Shown here piece by piece: positions 1-7,999 of a stretch of DNA of 35,794 bases. The stretch's first letter is position 1; every line of letters starts with the position of its first letter. The position numbers and the translations under genes are program-made. Under the pieces are notes generated by a model. That model saw only the letters and a list, made by a program, of their open reading frames with translations, was not told the origin of the DNA and made no database searches. The stretch is from a virus. The stretch lies in the IMG/VR virus record IMGVR_UViG_3300022562_001298, positions 1 through 35,794 of that record; one strand, given 5' to 3'.

Positions 1-320
1 ATCACCATCGAAACCTTCAAGAAGTCCCCTACCTTCTCAACCGTGTCCCGCGTGAAGCCGACGGCATACTGTTTCGTATTGGAAGCGTTCAGAGGGACGG
101 GCGGGTGCTCTTTGGTTACTGGTATTCCCTTCAAGCTGTCCAAAGAATCGGCGTTGAAAACTTCTTCGGGTAGGCGAAGCTCACGTCGGATTGATCCGTC
201 CGCGCGGCGATATTTGAAAACGCCGACGCGGGTAGCGAAACCATCAACTTTCAGATATCCTTGCGGGGTCATTTTTGGGCGTTCAATACGCCCAATGTCG
301 ACGCGAAAACTTTTCGTCAT
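1..320 (-). CDS. DUF2213-like prohead protease, N-terminal part (runs off the left edge)
   Basis: ATG at 318-320 opens a frame that stays open to the window edge (about 106 codons seen). The N-terminus has the DUF2213 pattern: a G-Y-L-x-V-x-G-x-A-T-R-x-G-V-F-x-Y stretch near residues 20-37, an R-L-P-E-E-V-F motif, then P-V-T-K-E-H-P near residue 70 and a V-G-F-T-R stretch near 87-93. In this family the domain is a capsid maturation protease with a conserved histidine, here the H of K-E-H-P. It lies directly downstream of the head morphogenesis gene, with 45 bases between them, which is the usual place before scaffold and capsid genes. The C-terminal part is outside the window. Family assignment is by recognition of the pattern. 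Confidence 0.75.
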   Translation of the reverse strand, partial: MTKSFRVDIGRIERPKMTPQGYLKVDGFATRVGVFKYRRADGSIRRELRLPEEVFNADSLDSLKGIPVTKEHPPVPLNASNTKQYAVGFTRDTVEKVGDFLKVSMV

Positions 321-365
321 TCCTTAAAAATGACAGAAACTTTAAAAACTCACAAGATTTTTGTC

Positions 366-1250
366 TTAAGCAGATTCCTTTGCGTTTGTTATGATTTCTT
401 CGAAGTAGGGGATTGCGACGCACCTACAATTGAAATCTTGACCGGGATTCCCGGTAGCTGGCGGATTATTCCATTCAAAGATTTTCCCATCGTTCGCCGC
501 ATGTGTGTCGCGGACTCTCTCGTCGTGGGAAGTGCTCCACTGATATTTTCGGATTCCTATGCTTGTTTGCCGCAACTGCATCATGTCGCCATTGAATTTC
601 GCCACTTGGTCGCGGGCGATAAAATCGGCGCGGCTCTCACTGACATCAAGCCGCTCTTGAAGTCGCTCTGAAATGCTCTTTGTGCTCTCGCCCGCACGTG
701 CACCCCTTTTAATTATCATCTCGGTTTCGTCATAGAGCGTATTCGTGAGTTTCTTGATCAGGAGAACGTTATCCCGCGTGAACGAATTCAATTCCTGTTG
801 TAACCATGGCTCCCCTGCGAAGACTTCAACGCCAAGGACTTTCCCATAAGATCGTCTCAATTCATCCGCATTGAAAGCGCTCGTTTTAGCGGCGATTTTT
901 TGGGTAATCGCTAGGATCTCCGCATCAGAATACTTTTCTTGGAAAAGTAACTTTAGATTATCGATCGCTCTTCTTGCCTCCGTGGAATAATCGTCAACTG
1001 TCATAGCATCGGGTCGTGTGCTTTTCGCTGTCGCTAAAATCCTATCAAGTTCGGGGAAAAGATATCCCTTATAAAGATCCCGAAGCGTCTTCGTCATCCC
1101 GTTAAGGAGTCGCATGTATTCCATTTGAACGGCTTTCGGTGATCGTGGTTTTGTTGGCTTCGCGAAACGGACAGGGCGGCGACGACTTTTTGCTTCGAGC
1201 GCTTTTCTCCTCAATACAATTAAAATTGTTGGATGAGGAAAGATCGCCAT
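366..1250 (-). CDS. Head morphogenesis protein, SPP1 gp7 / Mu gpF-like
   Basis: 294 aa. The C-terminal third holds the hallmark of this minor head protein family: an R-A-D-F-I-A-R-D-Q stretch around residue 210, then Y-x-W-S-T-S-x-D-E-R-V-R-x-x-H and a closing P-G-x-D-F-N-C-R-C motif near the end. Members act in capsid assembly or DNA injection and are nearly always encoded beside the portal, as here. The ATG overlaps the stop of the portal gene by one base (TAATG) and has a GGAGAAGA Shine-Dalgarno in the end of the portal gene, so translation is probably coupled. The N-terminal 60 residues are basic. Confidence 0.85.
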   Translation of the reverse strand: MAIFPHPTILIVLRRKALEAKSRRRPVRFAKPTKPRSPKAVQMEYMRLLNGMTKTLRDLYKGYLFPELDRILATAKSTRPDAMTVDDYSTEARRAIDNLKLLFQEKYSDAEILAITQKIAAKTSAFNADELRRSYGKVLGVEVFAGEPWLQQELNSFTRDNVLLIKKLTNTLYDETEMIIKRGARAGESTKSISERLQERLDVSESRADFIARDQVAKFNGDMMQLRQTSIGIRKYQWSTSHDERVRDTHAANDGKIFEWNNPPATGNPGQDFNCRCVAIPYFEEIITNAKESA

Positions 1251-2806
1251 TATTCTTCTCCGTTTGCACCCACAGCGCCAGCCATCATCTCGGGAGACTC
1301 TTCCTGTTTTGGCTCTGTGCCCATCATGGCGGGGGCAGGCGGAACCGATTCTTGCCCTTGCGCTTGATTGCCATAGGCGGTTGGCAACGACGTATCTGGG
1401 GCCTCTTTATCAAGCCGTTCTCGCATTGGAAAATCGAGCTGTGTATCCGTCGAATATTTCCCGGATCCAAAGCGGCTCATTGCGATTTCATCCGGATAAA
1501 GGGCCCCTATGTCGTAATAATTTTTATCCGTGTTTGATTGGATCTGTCGCACCTCCGCTTGCTCCTTCTCGGAAAGCTGCCAAAGCGGGTTGAAATGAAC
1601 GGTAAATTCTCGCATCTCTCCGCCAAACGGTCCGTTCTTGGCCGCTTGGAATACGTCAATAAGTCGTCTTATGATCGGCTCTGCACGGCTTTTTTGAAGG
1701 CTTTTGATATGATCATAAAAATGGGTAATTTCGCTGTCTCCTGTTGCTCCTAAACCGGACGGCGATTCACCCAATAGAATTGTGTGCGGCAGGTCTGTCG
1801 CTGCCACAAGTCGCGCACTGATTAAACGCATAAGGTCCGCAAGCCCCGTTACCTGTCGCCCCTTTTCTTCAATCTCTTCGTCGGGACGGATGATCAGGGC
1901 GTTTATGGTTGATCGCGCCATCGCAGCAAGATCGAGGCGTTTTTGTAAAATCTCGTCTCCCTTATTCCCCATCGCGATGATGTTTGAGAGCTCTTGCATC
2001 TTCATCACCAACGTTGAAAAATCCTGAACGATCGAGGCTATGGCATCGTTCGAAGTGTTAAAATTCATGATAACGAGATAAATTCTGTTCAGAATCGATT
2101 GTCCCCAATAATCAAAAAAGGACGCTAGCCGCCGTGGAAGGGGTGATCCTTCAAATCGGATTATTCGACTGTTGTGTATTCGCACTGTCTCGGTCGTTGT
2201 CGGCGTGTTTGTCGAAATTCGGTAATATTCTGGCTTCGCAAAATTCTGGCTTCTTACGTCCTTATCCAATCCACCGGCAGACACCAGTTCATACCGATCT
2301 AAAAGAACCAGGTGCGTAACTGCATTTATCCGATTCAGATCAAGGGGTTCTTCAGGCGAAAGTCCATCATCGACACCGATATAAATACCCGCGCCGCCGT
2401 AAAGCCGCGCCCACTTTTCGCCGAATTCCATTTTTTGAGAAACCCCGTGCCGATCGAATTCCGCTTGAATAGCCTCCGTCTCCTTGTCGCTATTATCGCC
2501 ATCCTCCAAGCAGATCTTGAAACCTTCCCGAAACATCTCTTCCGGTATTCTGTCGATAATCCTCCCCACAATATCGTCTGATTGATAGGAAATATCGAGA
2601 TCTCCAACGGTCAGAGCAAACGGCGTTGAAACGGCGCTCATTCTCTTATCTTTCCCCTTAACGCCTAAATTCGTGAGTGCATTTTCCCAGCTCGCATCTG
2701 AATGAAACGGCGACGGGACATTTCTACGAGGCGGCATCCTTGGAACCGTAACAAGCGGCTCCGAATCCTTTTTAAACCATGAAGAAATTTTCTCTAAAAT
2801 CGGCAT
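1250..2806 (-). CDS. Portal protein, DUF1073 / HI1409 type
   Basis: 518 aa. After a proline-rich N-terminus there is the conserved start of the portal core (S-Y-Q-S-D-D-I-V-G-R-I-I-D-R-I-P near residue 75), an E-K-W-A-R-L-Y-G-G-A region, an R-F-E-G motif near 220, and the D-L-P-H-T-I-L-L-G-E-S-P-S-G-L-G-A-T-G-D loop near 345-365 typical of DUF1073 portals. It would form the dodecameric ring through which DNA enters and leaves the head. It sits nine bases after the terminase stop and is followed directly by the gp7-like gene. Shine-Dalgarno AGGGGAAAA precedes the ATG. The C-terminal 40 residues are rich in P, E, Q and M and probably disordered. Confidence 0.88.
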   Translation of the reverse strand: MPILEKISSWFKKDSEPLVTVPRMPPRRNVPSPFHSDASWENALTNLGVKGKDKRMSAVSTPFALTVGDLDISYQSDDIVGRIIDRIPEEMFREGFKICLEDGDNSDKETEAIQAEFDRHGVSQKMEFGEKWARLYGGAGIYIGVDDGLSPEEPLDLNRINAVTHLVLLDRYELVSAGGLDKDVRSQNFAKPEYYRISTNTPTTTETVRIHNSRIIRFEGSPLPRRLASFFDYWGQSILNRIYLVIMNFNTSNDAIASIVQDFSTLVMKMQELSNIIAMGNKGDEILQKRLDLAAMARSTINALIIRPDEEIEEKGRQVTGLADLMRLISARLVAATDLPHTILLGESPSGLGATGDSEITHFYDHIKSLQKSRAEPIIRRLIDVFQAAKNGPFGGEMREFTVHFNPLWQLSEKEQAEVRQIQSNTDKNYYDIGALYPDEIAMSRFGSGKYSTDTQLDFPMRERLDKEAPDTSLPTAYGNQAQGQESVPPAPAMMGTEPKQEESPEMMAGAVGANGEE

Positions 2807-2815
2807 AGTTTTCCC

Positions 2816-5311
2816 CTATTTGATCCCCAAATATCGCTTGAGGTCGTCGATCGAGTTTTTGTCCATTTCCAAAATCGCTTGCGTCATGGCGTCCGCTTGG
2901 TCGTTAAATTTGGTATTTGGCACGCCACAAACTTCATCAAGAAAATCGGCCACCCATGGATTTTGTACCGGATCGGGAATATAAACACAACCGCCGTCAA
3001 CGATCCCGCTCGCGGCAACCCATCGCGTCTCTTTCGAATCTCTTCCAGGATTGACCGCTTGCATCCCGGAAATCGTCTTTCCCATCGATTCCATAACGGC
3101 AGTGCCATTGGCCTTGTCTTCGATCAATTTCTTCGTGGCATTCGGGTAAAGGGTCGTTACCAGCGCGAGCGCCTTTTGTGTCTCGCTGAAACGCAGCTGT
3201 TTTCGGTATTGATAGACGAGATAATTTTTCCCATCGAGGCGTCCCCAGACTTGGCCCACGACAAAGGAATTATCGGGACCGTTCTTGAACGCCATATCCC
3301 ACGACTGCAGCATGTACTCGAAACGCTCGGGCAACTTGGAATAATAACGGAAGCTCTTTCGGAGAAAAATATTCCCTTCTTTCGCGCTTGGCCGTTGCTG
3401 ATAAAGGGCGTCCCAAACGCGCCGGTTGAGAGCCTTTATGTTATTGAGTTTTTGAAGATTCGCCTTTGCCGACCAGAGAACGTCTCCGGGTTTTCGGGGG
3501 TCGTATTCTGCCAACTCTTCCAAAATGGCGGGAAGGTTAAGAACCACCCATTGATCGGCGTCGGGGTTCCCCTTGGCAACTTCGAGAAGCCTCCCCGCAA
3601 GATCATCTTCGTGCCAGCGCGTCATTGTGAGAAGAATCCGGCTATCATTTTCGTCAAGGCGGGTCAGAAAAGTAGAAGTGTACCATTCCCATTGCGCCTC
3701 TCGGATAACCTCGGAAAGGGCTTGCTCCATATTCTTCAAAGGGTCGTCTATAATTCCAATGCTCGCGCCCATGCCGGTAATACCGCCGCCAACTCCGGCC
3801 GCCCGATAAACGCCTTCCTTCCCTACAATCTCGAAAATGTCCGCTCTGCGAAGCCATGAGCCCTTGGCCGTCATGCGAACGTTTGAGGCCGATAATCGTG
3901 TCTCTGGAAAAATCCGTCTGTATTCCTCGGTGTCGATAATTCTCTGGACGTCGCGGCTCATCCGCTTTGCCAAGTCGGAAGCGTAGGAAGCGGAGATAAT
4001 TTGAAGATCGGGATTATTCCCCAATGCGAACGCAGGAAATCTTCGAGAAACAAGCTCGCTGTTATGAGTTGGAAGTAAGGTTTTCCCGACAAGATAAAGC
4101 CCATCATCTGAATCAACTTGAATGCATCGCCCTTGCACTTTTTTATTTAATCGCTCGACCTTTATAAGGCCGATACGGCGGCGCTTCGCAAACCTCCTTA
4201 TTTTTTTTCTTTCCAGGCAGACTGGCAGTTCGCAATCAGGCTGAAAAGCTATGGTGAAAATAACTTTTCTGCCTTGGATTCCGGAGGTTGACAATGAAGG
4301 CTCTTGTCGCCCTAAATATGGACGAAACCCCAAAGAACTCGCTATTTCATGAATATCTTTTGCAAGATTTTTCGATCCAGTTACAATTCGAACTCGTCCC
4401 GTCTTCTTTTCAACATGTCCGTCGGTATCTATCAGTCCCGCAAGCAGTTCTAACCTCTGCTCAATACTCGCTCTTTTATAAATTTCCGGGATTCTTTTTT
4501 CAGAGAATATGCCAAGCTTCTGCAACTCAATAGTCATCCGTCCGGCATGGCCCCTGAATCCACCAAAATTACTTGTCAAAACTCCTGTTTTTTTATGGGT
4601 ATATTCCGAACTTATCCTATATCCTAAAGCGATAATTTTTTGGATATAGAGACGATCATCTTTTGAATAAGTAATCCTTGCCGCCCCCGTAGTTCCATCC
4701 CCAAGCCAAGCCCCTAAGACATATGGGTGCAGAGATAAACGACGCTCTTCTTGCCTGATTGCAGAAATGTTTCTGAGTTGATATTTAACGCGGCCATTTT
4801 TGCTCAGAATGTTAATCGGTCTTTTGAACTTCGTTACTTTTAAAAACGTTTTGGCCTCTCGAATGAAAAATTTTCCATAACTTCGATCAAATATCTCCCA
4901 TTCATGGTTCTCATGGCAATCTATAAAATCGCCATTCGAAAAATGAATCCGGATATCTGCAAAAGAAGGCTCTCCGACCGACAAAACTTTCACCGCTTTT
5001 CCGCTAGGATGAAAAACAAAATCCCCCGGCTTCAAATCGCCATGAGCTTTCCATCCGTCAACGGTAAGCACTGGCGTTGCGTCGGCGCATAGCTTGCCGT
5101 GGCGTGGCGGCATGAAAACCATAAGCCTCCGAATGTCGCCCCGAAAAAACTTCTCAAGCGTTTTTGCGATTAAAAGATGGTGCCAATTTACCCGATAATT
5201 CGGCTTCGTGTAGAGAATGAATTCGAGGAACCCGTTACGCGCCCGCTCCGCCGCTTCTATTTCAAGAAGAAGTAGCCTTTCAAATTCAGGGCTTGTCCTT
5301 TGGGTTATCAT
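2816..5311 (-). CDS. terL: Terminase large subunit interrupted by an intein
   Basis: 831 aa precursor; removal of residues 74-417 leaves a 487-aa terminase, a normal length. The ATPase P-loop P-P-R-H-G-K (68-73) is cut by the intein exactly before the conserved S-E. A G-I-I-D-D-P Walker B motif follows. The nuclease domain has S-W-D-M-A-F, I-E-D-K-A-N-G and N-D-Q-A-D-A-M-T, giving the three acidic residues expected for metal binding. The enzyme packages DNA into the prohead through the portal, encoded just downstream. Its ATG lies 26 bases inside the terminase small-subunit gene. Because the P-loop is split, the precursor cannot hydrolyse ATP until splicing happens, so packaging depends on splicing (inference). 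Confidence 0.93.
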   Translation of the reverse strand: MITQRTSPEFERLLLLEIEAAERARNGFLEFILYTKPNYRVNWHHLLIAKTLEKFFRGDIRRLMVFMPPRHGKLCADATPVLTVDGWKAHGDLKPGDFVFHPSGKAVKVLSVGEPSFADIRIHFSNGDFIDCHENHEWEIFDRSYGKFFIREAKTFLKVTKFKRPINILSKNGRVKYQLRNISAIRQEERRLSLHPYVLGAWLGDGTTGAARITYSKDDRLYIQKIIALGYRISSEYTHKKTGVLTSNFGGFRGHAGRMTIELQKLGIFSEKRIPEIYKRASIEQRLELLAGLIDTDGHVEKKTGRVRIVTGSKNLAKDIHEIASSLGFRPYLGRQEPSLSTSGIQGRKVIFTIAFQPDCELPVCLERKKIRRFAKRRRIGLIKVERLNKKVQGRCIQVDSDDGLYLVGKTLLPTHNSELVSRRFPAFALGNNPDLQIISASYASDLAKRMSRDVQRIIDTEEYRRIFPETRLSASNVRMTAKGSWLRRADIFEIVGKEGVYRAAGVGGGITGMGASIGIIDDPLKNMEQALSEVIREAQWEWYTSTFLTRLDENDSRILLTMTRWHEDDLAGRLLEVAKGNPDADQWVVLNLPAILEELAEYDPRKPGDVLWSAKANLQKLNNIKALNRRVWDALYQQRPSAKEGNIFLRKSFRYYSKLPERFEYMLQSWDMAFKNGPDNSFVVGQVWGRLDGKNYLVYQYRKQLRFSETQKALALVTTLYPNATKKLIEDKANGTAVMESMGKTISGMQAVNPGRDSKETRWVAASGIVDGGCVYIPDPVQNPWVADFLDEVCGVPNTKFNDQADAMTQAILEMDKNSIDDLKRYLGIK
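4061..5092 (-). mobile_element. Intein with LAGLIDADG homing endonuclease in the terminase P-loop
   Basis: 344 aa, from a leucine (CTA at 5090-5092) to H-N at the end, followed by Ser of the C-extein. Block A is L-C-A-D-A-T-P-V-L-T. Block B is C-H-E-N-H-E-W, with His and a Trp two residues later. The two dodecapeptides L-G-A-W-L-G-D-G (about intein residues 126-133) and L-A-G-L-I-D-T-D-G (218-226) keep their acidic residues, so the endonuclease may be active. Block F is G-R-C-I-Q-V-D. The Trp at B:12, Cys at F:4 and a non-nucleophile first residue are hallmarks of class 3 inteins; the usual Thr at F:5 is Ile here. Two 60-base lines inside it hand-count to 32% and 37% G+C, against 50% and 58% in two extein lines, consistent with horizontal arrival. 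Confidence 0.88.
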
Positions 5312-5831
5312 TTTTTGCCGTCAATTGTTCGAGCCGCGCCTTCCGCTGTTCGGGCGTCATGCGGAGAAGGGTATCGGCAATTTTGTTTTCATCAACGCCC
5401 GCCTGGCCTTGAGGAACCAATGGGGAATTGTTAGGCCCCGTGAATACATGCGTTTGAACGTATCCCCTCTTTTTCCCCTTCGTTTTCAGATAAAAAGTAA
5501 CCGCCGAAACCGCTGGCATTCCTGTCCCGCCCATCAATTTTTGAAGCCGCGACTCCACCCAATCAATCATTGACTCTTCAACTTCTTCAGCCTTTCCCAA
5601 AAAATCGGGATCTTCTTCAATCCATGAATAATAGGTTTTTCGGTCGATCCCTATTTGTCGGCACGTTTCCGAAACGTTGCATCTATTTTGATAATAAGCG
5701 TTCAAAAAATTCGCCTTTCGCTTGGCCCTGTTTTTTTCCATGACCGGCCTATTCGGGCGATCGTCGCCTTCACTTACGACTTTTTTTGTTGACTTTGGGA
5801 GGTTTGCTTGGGTCTCTTTTTTAGTCTTCAT
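5286..5831 (-). CDS. terS: Terminase small subunit-like DNA-binding protein (phBC6A51-type HTH)
   Basis: 181 aa from ATG 5831; an in-frame TTG at 5837 is also possible and no strong Shine-Dalgarno decides. A helix-turn-helix occupies about residues 45-75, with the pattern N-V-S-E-T-C-R-Q-I-G-I-D-R-K-T-Y-Y-S-W, followed by an acidic helix. This resembles the HTH proteins that precede terminase large subunits and recognise the packaging site. The N-terminus is very basic. The stop lies inside the start of the large subunit gene. Upstream, TTGTGA (5861-5866) and TACTTT (5838-5843) with a 17-base spacer form a weak candidate promoter. Confidence 0.75.
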   Translation of the reverse strand: MKTKKETQANLPKSTKKVVSEGDDRPNRPVMEKNRAKRKANFLNAYYQNRCNVSETCRQIGIDRKTYYSWIEEDPDFLGKAEEVEESMIDWVESRLQKLMGGTGMPAVSAVTFYLKTKGKKRGYVQTHVFTGPNNSPLVPQGQAGVDENKIADTLLRMTPEQRKARLEQLTAKNDNPKDKP

Positions 5832-5888
5832 GCCCAAAAAGTAGCATGCCTATTGTAAATTCACAACTCGCTTAGCTTTATCTCACCC

Positions 5889-6341
5889 TCATCGCTCGAA
5901 TTTTTCTCTTGGGCTATTCGGCAAAGGATCGATTTTTGCCGGTGCCGCGGGTAAATGATCATGGGTTGCCTCTCCTTCAACGGCGGCCCCGTCTATCAAC
6001 CGCAAGAATTCGTCAAAGGTCATTTCCCTCGACTTTTCGCCAACGTTTAAAACAACCTGGGCGCTATGCTTCGCCTTTAAAGTTTCTTGGTTTTTTTGAA
6101 ATCCTTCCCTAAGAAGGTCGAAGGTCTTTTGATCGATGACGATCTCAATGGCCGAATAATTGTCAACGGTAACGGCCCCCGTTCTTTCCCATTGGAAACT
6201 GAAAATCATATCCGTCACCCGATCAATATGTTTTTGCCATTGAATATCTCTTTTTGAAATATCCCGTTCTGCCCTATACGAGAAGAAAGCAACCGCACAA
6301 ACAATCGCCACCCCGCACGCTATTTTGATCTTTTCTTTCAT
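5889..6341 (-). CDS. Membrane-anchored protein of unknown function
   Basis: 150 aa. One N-terminal transmembrane segment (residues 6-22, I-A-C-G-V-A-I-V-C-A-V-A-F-F) is preceded by three lysines, which predicts N-in orientation with the rest in the periplasm or on the cytoplasmic face. The remainder is mixed and hydrophilic with no motif I recognise. The start is supported by a perfect AAGGAGG Shine-Dalgarno. It lies between the methyltransferase fusion and the terminase small subunit, so it may be the last gene of the accessory block. No function is proposed. Confidence 0.7.
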   Translation of the reverse strand: MKEKIKIACGVAIVCAVAFFSYRAERDISKRDIQWQKHIDRVTDMIFSFQWERTGAVTVDNYSAIEIVIDQKTFDLLREGFQKNQETLKAKHSAQVVLNVGEKSREMTFDEFLRLIDGAAVEGEATHDHLPAAPAKIDPLPNSPREKFER

Positions 6342-6360
6342 CGAACCTCCTTTTTGGTTT

Positions 6361-7818
6361 TTATGAAATCGCCTTGGTTTTAAAATTCCCGATCTTGGAT
6401 GCCTTTTTCTTCGTGAAGTCCTGCCATCGGCGAATGATCAAATCGCAATATTTCGGATCAATCTCAATCCCGAAACACCGCCGGCGGGCTACTTCCGCGC
6501 CGATCAAGGTGGATCCGGAACCGAGAAAGGGGTCTAAAACAATATCCCCTACTTGGCTTGAGTTTGAAATCGCCCGCCTTGAAAGCTCGACCGGCTTTTG
6601 CGTCGGGTGCTCTGTCCCCCGATCCCTCCCCACCGTCCAAACATCGGAATTCTCCGCCTCGACGGAAAGGGTTACGGCTTGGCCGTCCTGTATCCGAAGG
6701 CGGCGGCATTTTTTGGCCTTCGGCGCGCTTGGCGTCACAAAAATCTCGTTCTCTTTTCCATCGGAAACGACAACTCCTTTGGAAAGAGAATAGGCCATAT
6801 CTTTTGCGCGTTTAAGCCCAATCCTCCAAACTGAAAATTGAGAACGATCCCCGACGAAAAGCGGCTCCTGCCCGTCCTTTGCGGCATAAAAGCACGACTC
6901 ATGCTGCCAGTGGTAGTCGGCATGCCCGATAACGTGCAACGGCTTTATCCAGATCAAATATTGCCTTTCGACAAGTCCGGCGGCTTTCATCGCCGTAAAA
7001 AAGTCCTCCCGCGTCGCGGCAGGGTGCCAGATATAGAAAGCGGCCTCATTGCGCGTTTTCTGGACAAGGGCCTTGAAAGTCTTCCCCAAGAATCCGGCCA
7101 AGCGGTCGCCGGTCAATTCGTCATTCTTTATTCGGGAAAAATTCTTTCCCTTCCTCCAAGGCTCGTTTGCTTGGTAGGAAACTCCGTAGGGCGGATCCGT
7201 AAAAACCATTGCGGCGGGGGCGGCGTCACCCATGAGAACGTCAAACGCTTGCGCCAGCGTCGAATCCCCGCACAAAACTCGGTGATCTCCCAAGGCCCAT
7301 AAGTCGCCCGCCTTGGCTATCCCAGGCCCATCCCCCGCCTCCGGCACGTCGTCTTCGTCGCCCCCCTCTTCCTCTTCGACCGTCACCTTCTTTTGAAGGG
7401 CATCGAAGAATGTTGTTTTTTCAAGCCACGGGGCGTCCAAGTCCTTCGTGAAGGCGTCAAAGCCGGTCGCTGTGATCGTCTGGTATTGGGAAGAAATGAC
7501 GAGGATTTTCTCTTTCGCATCCTTCTCATCCTTGGCCTTTATCAAAAGGCATGGGATTTTATGGGTCTTTTTTCCGTTCTCATCTCGGAAAACGGCCCCC
7601 TCTTTCCGAAAAAACTTCTCGCGCCCGTGGCCGTCCAAAATGAAGAAGTCTTTGCCTTTCTTCCAGACGAATATCGGCAGGAAAAGTCCCTTCTCCGTGA
7701 TCGAATTTTTGAGGCGCTGATAATTCTCGTCCTCTAAAATTTTGAGATCGCCCTGTAGGGGCTTCAACTCCCGATAATCGATATCTTGGACGTCGAATCG
7801 ATGTAGCCTAATTTCCAT
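6361..7818 (-). CDS. ParB-like nuclease domain fused to a DNA adenine-type methyltransferase
   Basis: 485 aa. Residues 1-115 are a ParB/sulfiredoxin-like domain: L-K-x-S-I-x-E-K-G, then F-I-L-D-G-H-G-R-E near 59-67. A highly acidic linker (147-163) follows. From about 170 there is an AdoMet-dependent amino-methyltransferase with catalytic D-P-P-Y (208-211) before the AdoMet-binding D-P-F-L-G-S-G-S-T (429-437) and H-P-T-Q-K-P (404-409). That order is the beta class, which usually makes N6-methyladenine. Phage fusions of this kind are known and are thought to protect phage DNA from restriction. The start overlaps the end of the upstream small gene by 11 bases. Target sequence cannot be read. 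Confidence 0.9.
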   Translation of the reverse strand: MEIRLHRFDVQDIDYRELKPLQGDLKILEDENYQRLKNSITEKGLFLPIFVWKKGKDFFILDGHGREKFFRKEGAVFRDENGKKTHKIPCLLIKAKDEKDAKEKILVISSQYQTITATGFDAFTKDLDAPWLEKTTFFDALQKKVTVEEEEGGDEDDVPEAGDGPGIAKAGDLWALGDHRVLCGDSTLAQAFDVLMGDAAPAAMVFTDPPYGVSYQANEPWRKGKNFSRIKNDELTGDRLAGFLGKTFKALVQKTRNEAAFYIWHPAATREDFFTAMKAAGLVERQYLIWIKPLHVIGHADYHWQHESCFYAAKDGQEPLFVGDRSQFSVWRIGLKRAKDMAYSLSKGVVVSDGKENEIFVTPSAPKAKKCRRLRIQDGQAVTLSVEAENSDVWTVGRDRGTEHPTQKPVELSRRAISNSSQVGDIVLDPFLGSGSTLIGAEVARRRCFGIEIDPKYCDLIIRRWQDFTKKKASKIGNFKTKAIS

Positions 7819-7999
7819 TTAAGGCCTTTTTGAGCTTTTCAATATTGCCTTCCTTCTCAGCAAGAAGCATCAATTTCGCAATATTTTGCGCCGTGTCGAC
7901 GATCGTTATTATGTCCTCTCCGTTTATGTCCTTGATAGCAGTTGCGATCATGGCTTGCATGGCTAAGCCAGCGTAAAACTGTTGTGCCTTAATTTCCAT
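7808..7999 (-). CDS. Small protein of unknown function
   Basis: 63 aa, predicted mostly helical, with no motif I recognise. A strong GGAGGTGA Shine-Dalgarno precedes the ATG at 7997-7999. It overlaps both neighbours: its start lies inside the end of the heptapeptide-repeat gene and its stop lies past the methyltransferase start, so all three are likely translated from one message. Such small helical proteins beside methyltransferases have no agreed role. Confidence 0.65.
   Translation of the reverse strand: MEIKAQQFYAGLAMQAMIATAIKDINGEDIITIVDTAQNIAKLMLLAEKEGNIEKLKKALNGN

Noticed and set aside
2879-3859. A 326-codon plus-strand open frame opposite the terminase
   Set aside because: It is antisense to well-conserved terminase codons, has low-complexity His/Arg/Ile-rich text and no ribosome-binding site; it is a shadow.
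6838-7302. A 154-codon plus-strand frame opposite the methyltransferase fusion
   Set aside because: It mirrors conserved methyltransferase codons and shows no motif.
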